Assembly (NCBI RefSeq): GCF_020026925.1 | Contig: NZ_JAIQDW010000003.1 | Span: 1 to 64,000, forward strand | Origin: Flavobacterium hibisci | Lineage (GTDB): Bacteria > Bacteroidota > Bacteroidia > Flavobacteriales > Flavobacteriaceae | Reading direction: 5' to 3' | DNA length: 64,000 nt | Part shown: positions 41,264-48,394 of the stretch, in pieces | Position numbering within the stretch: position 1 is the first letter of the stretch | Layout: the number at the start of each line of letters is the position of its first letter | Made by a program: the position numbers and the translations under genes | Notes under the pieces: model-generated | What the model saw: the letters and a program-made list of their open reading frames with translations, nothing else | Told to the model about the DNA's origin: nothing | The model's database searches: none

Positions 41264-41358
41264 CCACAGATTAAAAGATGAAACCAGTTTCTTTGGCAAT
41301 AGGGCAAAAAAGGTGTTTCAATCGTTAATAAAACCATATTTTATCCTTTAATCTGTGG
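41264..41358. repeat. inverted repeat CCACAGATTAAA family
   Basis: CCACAGATTAAAAGAT (41264-41279) and ATCCTTTAATCTGTGG (41343-41358) are complementary except for one base. It lies between the LysE and MGMT-like genes. The GTG at 41355 falls inside it, which argues against that GTG being the start of the next gene. Confidence 0.75.
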
Positions 41359-41372
41359 CAAACAACCAAACT

Positions 41373-41699
41373 ATGGCTGAGGAAAATTTTTTCGAAAAAG
41401 TATATACAATAGCCCGACAGATTCCGTACGGAAAAGTAACTTCTTATGGCGCAATCGCAAAAGCATTAGGTACCGCACGTTCTGCACGAATGGTCGGCTG
41501 GGCTATGAATGCCTGTCACAACATGGATGATATTCCGGCGCACAGAGTCGTAAACCGAAAAGGGCTTTTGACCGGAAAACATCATTTTGACGGAACCAAT
41601 TTAATGCAGCAGCTTTTAGAAAACGAAGGCATTAAAGTGGTCAATAATCAGATTGTTGATTTTGACAAACATTTCTGGCAGCCTGAAATCGGATTATAA
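41373..41699 (+). CDS. MGMT/Atl-like protein (Ogt C-terminal domain family)
   Basis: A 108-aa protein from ATG 41373, homologous to the DNA-binding domain of O6-alkylguanine-DNA alkyltransferases. It has VYTIARQIPYGKVTSYGAIAK (in two parts), ARSARMVGWAMNACHN (recognition helix with its arginine) and PAHRVVNRKGLLTGK. The alkyl-acceptor motif of true transferases is PCHRV; here it is PAHRV, so the reactive cysteine is replaced by alanine. That makes it an alkyltransferase-like (Atl) protein, which flags alkylated DNA for nucleotide excision repair instead of repairing it. Single gene next to the convergent L,D-transpeptidase gene. Confidence 0.9.
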   Translation: MAEENFFEKVYTIARQIPYGKVTSYGAIAKALGTARSARMVGWAMNACHNMDDIPAHRVVNRKGLLTGKHHFDGTNLMQQLLENEGIKVVNNQIVDFDKHFWQPEIGL

Positions 41700-42905
41700 T
41701 TAATCCATTACCAAACCATTTGGATCTTCAGCTGTTGTTTCTTTATCTTTTTGATACACATCAGGATAAAAATAAATTTCTCCGGTTTCTTCACTTACCC
41801 ATGAAGTAAAATAGCCGATGTATATCGGAATTTTATTTTTCAGTATGCATGTGGTTTCTTTTTCACCATCCATCGCATTATCAATCATTTCGTCCGTCCA
41901 GTCAGGATCGTCTTTCAAAATTACATGCGCCATTTTTTTGGCTTCTTTTATATTAATACAACCGTGGCTGAAGGTGCGCTGCTCAAACATAAACAAACTT
42001 TTAGCCGGCGTATCGTGCATGTAGATATCAAACGGATTTGGAAATAAAAATTTTACTAATCCCAAAGAGTTTTTAGGCCCGGGTTTTTGTCTTACCTTTC
42101 CTCCGTTCCATTCCATGTTATGTTCTTCCAGATAATTTTTATTGGAAGCCATATTCAGTTTTAATTCATTATCGATGATACTCTGGGGCACATTCCAATA
42201 CGGGCTAAATACAATTTTATCCATCGCACTGCTGAAAATTTCGGTTTCTGACCATTTAGCACCCACAAAAACGTCAGATGTAAACTCGCTTGCACCATTT
42301 TTTACGTATAATAATCGGTAAGCCGGAATATTTACCATAATATAATCCCTTGCATCTATTAAATTTTCAGGAATCAGGCGGCAACGGTCCATGTTTAATT
42401 TTATAACTCTGATTCTTTCTGATACAGGCTCATTCATTTGTTTGATATGTTCGAATGACAATTTGTAGTTCAATTTCAGACCGTATCTTTTTTTATAATT
42501 TAAAACCCCGGCCATAAGCTCTTCATCGTATAGGCCTTTTTTGGAATCCTTTTTTAAATCGCCTTCGACAAACAACCTTTCACGAATTTGTTTTACTACG
42601 GCACCACTATCAAAAGGTTTTAATTCTTTATAGGTGGCACTGTCAACATCTATTTTTTTCCACAGTTTTTTTCGGTCAATTTTTTGGTATTTTTCTAAAG
42701 CTCCCTCTAGCCGGTCGTACTGTCTGGATAAAAGATACACTTCTCTGGATTTAGAAGCACTGCTTGCTGAATCAGAATTATTCTGAACTCCGGGATTTTC
42801 TTTTGGATATAAATTGTCAATTGATTTTATATCTTTTTTAAAGCTAAATGAAGCAAATACAAAACCTGCAGCTATAATTAGGAGAAATTTATGTAATTGT
42901 CGCAT
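41700..42905 (-). CDS. L,D-transpeptidase (YkuD domain, YcbB-like)
   Basis: A 401-aa envelope enzyme that forms 3-3 cross-links in peptidoglycan or links proteins to it. A signal or membrane anchor (about 7-24) precedes a helical region and then the YkuD domain: MVNIPAYRLLYVKNG (about 191-205), YWNVPQSIIDNEL (about 239-251), YMHDTPAKSLF (about 293-303) and the catalytic SHGCINI motif (about 312-318). The placing of the domain after a long helical region and its HDTPAK-to-SHGC spacing follow the YcbB/LdtD type. Gene ends adjoin the MGMT-like stop with no gap. Confidence 0.92.
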   Translation of the reverse strand: MRQLHKFLLIIAAGFVFASFSFKKDIKSIDNLYPKENPGVQNNSDSASSASKSREVYLLSRQYDRLEGALEKYQKIDRKKLWKKIDVDSATYKELKPFDSGAVVKQIRERLFVEGDLKKDSKKGLYDEELMAGVLNYKKRYGLKLNYKLSFEHIKQMNEPVSERIRVIKLNMDRCRLIPENLIDARDYIMVNIPAYRLLYVKNGASEFTSDVFVGAKWSETEIFSSAMDKIVFSPYWNVPQSIIDNELKLNMASNKNYLEEHNMEWNGGKVRQKPGPKNSLGLVKFLFPNPFDIYMHDTPAKSLFMFEQRTFSHGCINIKEAKKMAHVILKDDPDWTDEMIDNAMDGEKETTCILKNKIPIYIGYFTSWVSEETGEIYFYPDVYQKDKETTAEDPNGLVMD

Positions 42906-43148
42906 GGTGTAATTTTTTAAATATTATTAAACTTTTATTTAAAAGCACAGCGAAAAAACATAATCAGCAACCTTCAAAATGAGTCTTCGCCATACTTTTT
43001 AAAATAGTGCAAATTCAGGATTTAGGGTTCTTCAAATTTACACCAATACAAAAAAAATCATTTTACAGAATAAAATATGTATCTTTTAAAATTCACATTA
43101 ACAGCCTGAAGTTCATCAAATTAAGGGAGTACAGAATTTTATTACATC

Positions 43149-44474
43149 TTAGATGAGGCAAATTACAAATGTAGTTTTGTCTTCCTCTGTTTGATAACTC
43201 AGGTAACCACCGTGGGCTTCAATAATGTTTTTAGAGAGTGTTAAACCAATTCCTGCTCCGTCTTTTCGGGTAGTGAAAAATGGAAGAAATACTTTGTCCT
43301 GAATTTCCTGGTCGATTCCTTTTCCATTGTCTGAAATGGTAATAAAAAAGCGATTATTTTCGGTAAAACTCGATATAAAAATTCTCTTTTCAGTCCTTTC
43401 ATTTAGGGCGTAAATGCTGTTGGTAATCAAATTAATGATGACCTGCTCCATTTGGTTTTTATCCATTAAGACAGATCGTGAACTATGGATATCATTTATC
43501 AATTCAATGTTTTCGGCCTTCAGAATTGGGCTCATAATCCGCAGGCAGTCTTCGAAAAGCAGATTGATTGGCGTCATTTCTTTGGCTGGCGTTGGCAGCA
43601 TGGCGAGTTTTCGGTAGTTCTCAACAAAAACCTGCAAATGGTCACTTCTGTTTATAATGGTTGAAATACTGCTTTTGATGTCTTCAAAATCATCATCTTC
43701 GAGTTTTTCCTGATCGACAATTTGGAGTAAATTCTGCGAAAGCGCACGAATTGGCGTTAAGGAGTTCATTAATTCATGTGAAATAATTTTCATCAGGTTG
43801 ATCCAGGCTTCTTTTTCTTTTTTCTCAATAACACGCTGAATACTGTCCAGTAAAATGATAAAATATTCCTTGTTATACGTTTTAGTCAACGAGGTCTGAA
43901 GGATGAAAGTCTGTAAATCCTGTTCTTCAATTTTAATAGAAATTACCGATTTTAATTCGGCAAAATCAGACTTTTCAATTTCGTTGCAAAGAGAAGGCAA
44001 ATAGTTTTTAAGGTATTTCCAGTGACTCACTTTTGGCACTTTAAATAAATTCGAAAAGCAATCATTCATTAAAAAAACATGCCATTCTTCGTGCTCTTTT
44101 TCCAAAATTAAAGTGCCGGTGTCAATACTATTTAAAATTGATTTGTACACCAACTCTTTTGATGTTTGCTCCTGTTGCCTTATTTTCAGTGTGTCATATA
44201 AAAGGTACAAACTTTTAAAATTGTCTTTTTTATGTTCATCCGGAAAATTAGTCGAAAAATCATTTTGAAGTATTGAAAGCAATGTCCTGTCATAAAACAA
44301 TAATTGATTTTTTACAAAAGAATACATTTCGAAAAGCATTACAACACCAAACAATCCAACCAAAATGGCATTGTAATAAAACGTTTTAAAAAACAGAAAA
44401 ACACAAAAGAAAAAGAGCATCATAACAAACAAGACTCTCACAAATAAGGCGTTATAAAACTTCCAGTTTTTCAT
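43149..44474 (-). CDS. sensor histidine kinase of an NtrC-type two-component system
   Basis: A 441-aa membrane kinase: two transmembrane helices (about 11-30 and 34-51) with almost no periplasmic loop, a cytoplasmic PAS-like region (about 98-210), the phospho-acceptor His in ISHELMNSLTPIRALSQ (about 229-245) and an HATPase domain with NLITNSIYAL, ISDNGKGID and GAGIGLTLSKNIIEAHGG. The small loop suggests that it senses the membrane or cytoplasm. The response-regulator gene lies 145 nt upstream on the same strand, separated by a repeat element. Paired with the sigma-54 activator that most likely controls the divergent efflux operon. Confidence 0.92.
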   Translation of the reverse strand: MKNWKFYNALFVRVLFVMMLFFFCVFLFFKTFYYNAILVGLFGVVMLFEMYSFVKNQLLFYDRTLLSILQNDFSTNFPDEHKKDNFKSLYLLYDTLKIRQQEQTSKELVYKSILNSIDTGTLILEKEHEEWHVFLMNDCFSNLFKVPKVSHWKYLKNYLPSLCNEIEKSDFAELKSVISIKIEEQDLQTFILQTSLTKTYNKEYFIILLDSIQRVIEKKEKEAWINLMKIISHELMNSLTPIRALSQNLLQIVDQEKLEDDDFEDIKSSISTIINRSDHLQVFVENYRKLAMLPTPAKEMTPINLLFEDCLRIMSPILKAENIELINDIHSSRSVLMDKNQMEQVIINLITNSIYALNERTEKRIFISSFTENNRFFITISDNGKGIDQEIQDKVFLPFFTTRKDGAGIGLTLSKNIIEAHGGYLSYQTEEDKTTFVICLI

Positions 44475-44496
44475 TTATTTTTTTTATGCTTAAAAC

Positions 44497-44605
44497 TTAA
44501 CCGCAAAGGTCGCAAAGGTTTACGCAAAGGTCGCTATATGGCTTTGCGAACTTATAAAACCAATTACAAACACACCGAAAAAATACTTTGCGTGCTTTGC
44601 GGTAA
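44497..44605. repeat. GCAAAG-family inverted element, copy 2
   Basis: TTAACCGCAAAG (44497-44508) pairs with CTTTGCGGTAA (44595-44605). Tandem GCAAAGGTCGC and GCTTTGCG units lie inside. It is inserted between the regulator and kinase genes. Confidence 0.7.
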
Positions 44606-44619
44606 AATTAACACTATAT

Positions 44620-45966
44620 CTAACTATTTTTTAAATCGTATTTCTCAATTCTTCTGTATAAAGCAGCTCTGGACAATCCTAATTCTTCGGCAGTTTTACT
44701 AATGTTGCCATGGTGTTTTAAAAGGGCTTTTTGGATAGCCGTTTTTTCCATTTCAGACAATGGATTATCATCATTCTCCTGAATGTTTTCAAAATCAAGA
44801 ATATCTAAATCGGTTAGAGAAATTGTATTGTAATCAGCTAAAATTAAAGCGCGTTCGATTTTATTTTCCATTTCACGCACGTTTCCTTTCCATGGATAAC
44901 GTTCTAAATAAGGTGCTACATTATCATCAAACTGCCAATTTTCCTGATTATACTTTTCAGCAATCTGATCCAGAATGAAATTCGCCATCGGAACAATATC
45001 CTCTTTTCGTTCCCGCAACGACGGCAAATGTATTTCCATCGTATTGATGCGGTACAGCAAATCTTCACGAAAGTTTTTATTTTTAACCTCTGTTTTAATA
45101 TCACTGTTTGTTGCAGAAATAATACGGACATTCAAAGCCCTGGGCTTGCTTTCACCTAAACGTGTAACTGTTTTGGTCTGTAAAACGTGTAATAATTTTG
45201 CCTGTAAATGAAGCGGAATATTACCAATTTCATCCAGAAAAATAGTGCCGTTTTGCGCCAGTTCAAACCTCCCAGGCGTATCGGTTTTTGCATCCGTAAA
45301 AGCGCCTTTTGCATATCCAAAAAGTTCACTTTCGAATAAACTATCGCTCAGGGAACCCAAATCAACATGAATAAAAGGCAAACTCTTGCGTTCTGAATTC
45401 TGATGAATAAACTCAGCAAAAACATATTTTCCGGTTCCGTTTTCACCTAAAATCAAAACATTCGCATCAGTTCTGGCCACTTTTTCGGCCATAGCGTAAG
45501 CCTGTTTTATTTTTGGTGAAATACCGGTAAAATATCTTTTTTCGTTATTTTCTATAACATGTTTTTTGTTGGTTTTTCTGCTTTCGGCGACAGCCTTATC
45601 AATTGTTTCCAATAATTTTTCATTCTGCCAGGGTTTTAAAACATAGTCAAAAGCACCAATTTTGATACCTTCAACAGCTGTTTCAATTTTCCCGAAAGCA
45701 GTCATTAAAATTACAATTGTATTTGGTGACAGTGTTTTTATTTCTTTCAGCCAATGAATCCCTTCACGCCCGTCTTCAAAACCAATTCGGTAATTCATAT
45801 CGAGCAAAACCACATTTATTTCGTTTTCGCTTAAAAGTGAAATGATTTTTTTGGGATTATTTGTCGTAAAAATGATTTCAAAATGTTTTTTGAGAATCAT
45901 TTTTGCCGAAAAAAGAATTTCTTCCTGATCATCGACAATTAATATTTGGGCTAGTTTTTTTCGCAT
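44620..45966 (-). CDS. sigma-54-dependent response regulator (NtrC family)
   Basis: A 448-aa activator: receiver domain (1-125, Asp56 in VVLLDMNYR), AAA+ sigma-54 interaction domain (about 150-380) and a Fis-type HTH (about 425-446: NISKTAEELGLSRAALYRRI). The AAA+ domain has Walker A GENGTGKY, the sigma-54 contact loop GAFTDA (variant of GAFTGA), Walker B GTIFLDEIG and the arginine-finger region. The variant GAFTDA, with Asp for Gly, is seen in some Bacteroidota activators; whether it is fully active is unknown. A symmetric dyad 11-48 nt upstream of its start is the probable binding site. Confidence 0.94.
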   Translation of the reverse strand: MRKKLAQILIVDDQEEILFSAKMILKKHFEIIFTTNNPKKIISLLSENEINVVLLDMNYRIGFEDGREGIHWLKEIKTLSPNTIVILMTAFGKIETAVEGIKIGAFDYVLKPWQNEKLLETIDKAVAESRKTNKKHVIENNEKRYFTGISPKIKQAYAMAEKVARTDANVLILGENGTGKYVFAEFIHQNSERKSLPFIHVDLGSLSDSLFESELFGYAKGAFTDAKTDTPGRFELAQNGTIFLDEIGNIPLHLQAKLLHVLQTKTVTRLGESKPRALNVRIISATNSDIKTEVKNKNFREDLLYRINTMEIHLPSLRERKEDIVPMANFILDQIAEKYNQENWQFDDNVAPYLERYPWKGNVREMENKIERALILADYNTISLTDLDILDFENIQENDDNPLSEMEKTAIQKALLKHHGNISKTAEELGLSRAALYRRIEKYDLKNS

Positions 45967-45976
45967 CTGTCTTTTT

Positions 45977-46014
45977 TGTCCGGTTTTGAACGGTCAACTG
46001 TTCATTATCGGACA
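45977..46014. promoter_or_regulatory. nested symmetric dyad, probable enhancer site of the sigma-54 activator
   Basis: TGTCCG (45977-45982), 4 nt, TGAAC (45987-45991), 8 nt, GTTCA (46000-46004), 4 nt, CGGACA (46009-46014). The two half-sites are perfect reverse complements and symmetric to the base around 45995/45996. It lies between the divergent activator and efflux genes, about 65 bp upstream of a -24/-12-like promoter, a usual enhancer position. Confidence 0.7.
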
Positions 46015-46078
46015 CTCCTTTTTTGAATGGTTTTTAAAGCTCTTTTAAAATCAATGCTTTACAAATAATAAATTTAAT

Positions 46079-46094
46079 GGCACAGTATTTACCT
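46079..46094 (+). promoter_or_regulatory. sigma-54 (-24/-12)-like promoter of the efflux operon
   Basis: TGGCACAGTATTTACC fits TGGCACG-N4-TTGCW: the -24 TGGCAC is exact, and the -12 element reads TTAC in place of TTGC. It ends 27 nt before the ATG of the membrane-fusion gene. Confidence 0.6.
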
Positions 46095-46121
46095 ATTGGT
46101 AATCAGTAAATTATTTAAAAA

Positions 46122-47366
46122 ATGGACAAGGTAATTCCTCGTAAAAATAGAAAATTTAGATATTTCACAGTAGCAATTGGTGTTTTTTTAGCTTTGGCCG
46201 TGATTATCTTTTTCTCATTCAATACGAAAAGAAGTTTAAATGTAAAAGCAGAAGAAATTTCAGTTCAAAAAGCAGAAAAAGCTTTTTTTGAAGATTTTGT
46301 AGTTTTTCAGGCCAAAGTTGAACCGCTAAATGTAATGCTTGTAAATGTAACAGAAGGCGGATCTGTAAAAGAGATTTTTGTTGAAAACGGTGCTATGGTA
46401 ACTAAAGGACAATCACTGGCAAGATTATACAATCCGAACACCGAATTGAATTACCTGACCCAGGAAACGGCCATCATTGAACAAATCAACAATCTGAATA
46501 CAGGAAAACTGAACATCAGAAACCAGGAATTAAACTTAACTAAAGACTTGGTTTTGATTGAACACGATTATAACGACGCGAAAAGATTGTATGATATGAA
46601 CTCGAAATTATTTGCCAAAGATGTAATTTCGAAGAACGACTGGAATACATTTAAAGAAAATTTGCGTTTTCAGGAAGAACGTAAAAAAACGATCCAGCAA
46701 AGTATTCAAAAGGAAAAGCAATCCAATCAGTTGCAAATTTCGCAGATTAACCGTTCCATTCAAACCATGGAAAAAAGTCTGGATATTTTGAGAAACAATA
46801 AAAAGAACTTTTTGATCACCGCTCCGGAATCCGGAAGACTGACTTCTTTTGAACCCGTTTTAGGAAAAACATTTCAGGCAGGAGAGAGTATCGGAAAAAT
46901 TGATTCAAAACGAGGCTACAAACTGGCAGCCGATGTAGATGAATTTTATTTAGAGAAAGTTCGGGAAGGATTAAAAGGTCAGGTAGAGTTTAAAGGAAAC
47001 GTTCTTGAAATAATGGTAACCAAAGTAATTCCGGAAGTAAAAAACGGTCATTTTACAGTAGAACTGGCTTTTACATCTAAAGAAAATATCGCATTACAGG
47101 GCGGATTAAGTTTTGGTGTAAAGCTGATTTTATCTGAAAAAAACAAAACACTGGTTGTTCCAAAAGGAAGCTTCAATCAGGAAACAGCAGGAAAATGGAT
47201 CTTTGTGGTAAAAGGAAATAAAGCCGAAAGAAGAAATATTAAATTAGGCAGAGAAAATCCTTCGTATTATGAAGTTTTGGAAGGTTTGAAAGAAGGCGAA
47301 TCAGTAATTACTTCATCTTATTCAGATTATAAGGACATTGAGGAGCTTTCAATTAGTAAAGAATGA
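46122..47366 (+). CDS. HlyD/MacA-like efflux periplasmic adaptor
   Basis: A 414-aa membrane-fusion protein. One N-terminal membrane anchor (about 15-32) is followed by a biotinyl-lipoyl-like half (VNVTEGGSVKEIFVENGAMVTKGQSLARL, in two parts, about 71-99), a long coiled-coil hairpin (about 105-220), the second lipoyl half (FLITAPESGRLTSFEPVLGKT) and beta-barrel domains with VVPKGSF and AERRNIKLG. It bridges the inner-membrane pump and the outer-membrane channel. First gene of the operon with the ATPase and permease genes. The preceding sigma-54-like promoter and dyad imply inducible control. Confidence 0.92.
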   Translation: MDKVIPRKNRKFRYFTVAIGVFLALAVIIFFSFNTKRSLNVKAEEISVQKAEKAFFEDFVVFQAKVEPLNVMLVNVTEGGSVKEIFVENGAMVTKGQSLARLYNPNTELNYLTQETAIIEQINNLNTGKLNIRNQELNLTKDLVLIEHDYNDAKRLYDMNSKLFAKDVISKNDWNTFKENLRFQEERKKTIQQSIQKEKQSNQLQISQINRSIQTMEKSLDILRNNKKNFLITAPESGRLTSFEPVLGKTFQAGESIGKIDSKRGYKLAADVDEFYLEKVREGLKGQVEFKGNVLEIMVTKVIPEVKNGHFTVELAFTSKENIALQGGLSFGVKLILSEKNKTLVVPKGSFNQETAGKWIFVVKGNKAERRNIKLGRENPSYYEVLEGLKEGESVITSSYSDYKDIEELSISKE

Positions 47367-47377
47367 GTTCAAGCTAT

Positions 47378-47478
47378 GTCATTTCGACCTTTTGGGAGAA
47401 ATCACACAAGAAACTCTACAAAGTAAATCATCAATCTTTGTCGATTAGCGAGTGTGATTTCTCCTTCGTCGAAATGAC
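47378..47478. repeat. palindromic element, GTCATTTCGA family, inside the efflux operon
   Basis: GTCATTTCGACC at the left matches GTCGAAATGAC at the right, and GAGAAATCACAC pairs with GTGTGATTTCTC. About 100 bp. It lies between the adaptor and ATPase genes of one operon, so any transcript of the operon would contain this hairpin. Related to 20051-20138. Confidence 0.8.
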
Positions 47479-47564
47479 AAAAAAAGACAAATCATTTACA
47501 AAAAATAAAAATATCAATCATCAATCAAAAAACACAGTCAATCACATTTTAACACCTTTACAAA

Positions 47565-48275
47565 ATGATAAAAATTCAGAATTTAACCAAAGTTTTTAGA
47601 ACAGAAGAAGTAGAAACAGCAGCATTGAGCGGTATTTCTTTAGAAATTAAAAAAGGAGATTTTTTAACTATAATGGGACCTTCAGGTTGTGGAAAATCCA
47701 CTTTATTAAATATTATCGGGCTATTAGACAGCGCTACTGAAGGAAGCTATAAATTATTAGATCAGGAAATGATTGGTCTGAAAGAAAAAGGAAGATCTCA
47801 GGTTCGAAAAGAAAATATCGGGTTCATTTTTCAGAACTTCAACCTGATCGACGAACTTTCTGTTTATGACAATATCGAATTGCCTTTGCTTTACAATAAT
47901 ATAAAAGCTGCAGACAGAAAACAAAAAATTGAGGCTATTGCAGAAAAACTAAATATTTCACATCGACTAAAGCATTTTCCACAGCAGCTTTCGGGAGGTC
48001 AGCAGCAAAGAGTTGCCGTTGCCAGAGCTTTGGTAAATGATCCTAAAATCATTCTGGCCGATGAGCCAACCGGAAATCTGGATAGTAAAAACGGTAATGA
48101 AGTTATGGAACTTCTGACAGATCTGCACGCAAAAGGCTCCACAATTTTGATGGTAACCCACTCTGATTATGATGCTTCTTTTTCTCAAAGAACGATTCAC
48201 ATGAAAGACGGTGTGATATTTTCTGAAAAGCTAAATCAGCGAAATGTTGATGTTTTTATGAACGCTAATAACTAA
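47565..48275 (+). CDS. ABC transporter ATP-binding protein (MacB/LolD-like)
   Basis: A 236-aa ATPase: Walker A GPSGCGKS (38-45), Q-loop NIGFIFQNFNLI (about 86-97), signature LSGGQQQRVAVARAL (about 141-155), Walker B IILADEPTGNLDS (about 162-174) and the H-loop TILMVTHSD. Family members energise permeases of the MacB, LolCDE or FtsX type. The permease gene is 119 nt downstream with a short possible ORF between. Confidence 0.95.
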   Translation: MIKIQNLTKVFRTEEVETAALSGISLEIKKGDFLTIMGPSGCGKSTLLNIIGLLDSATEGSYKLLDQEMIGLKEKGRSQVRKENIGFIFQNFNLIDELSVYDNIELPLLYNNIKAADRKQKIEAIAEKLNISHRLKHFPQQLSGGQQQRVAVARALVNDPKIILADEPTGNLDSKNGNEVMELLTDLHAKGSTILMVTHSDYDASFSQRTIHMKDGVIFSEKLNQRNVDVFMNANN

Positions 48276-48278
48276 AAG

Positions 48279-48350
48279 ATGCTAAAATTCATTGTAACCG
48301 CAATCCTAATTCTGGTTGAGTTTGTTTGCAAAATATTCGCAATTGTCTAA
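48279..48350 (+). CDS. possible 23-aa hydrophobic peptide
   Basis: An ATG-to-TAA frame encodes a single hydrophobic helix (MLKFIVTAILILVEFVCKIF then AIV), starting 3 nt after the ATPase stop. The layout fits a small membrane peptide coupled to the ATPase gene, but frames of this size arise by chance and there is no clear ribosome-binding site. Confidence 0.3.
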   Translation: MLKFIVTAILILVEFVCKIFAIV

Positions 48351-48394
48351 AAATCGGTTTGTCAAAAACTGAAATAATATAAAAAAAACACACC

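Noticed and set aside
41355..41372. GTG as start of the MGMT-like gene
   Set aside because: It lies within the inverted repeat; the ATG at 41373 starts at the conserved domain.
47363..47599. 78-codon forward ORF between adaptor and ATPase genes
   Set aside because: It runs through the 100-bp palindromic element and into the ATPase gene in another frame; composition is that of the repeat.
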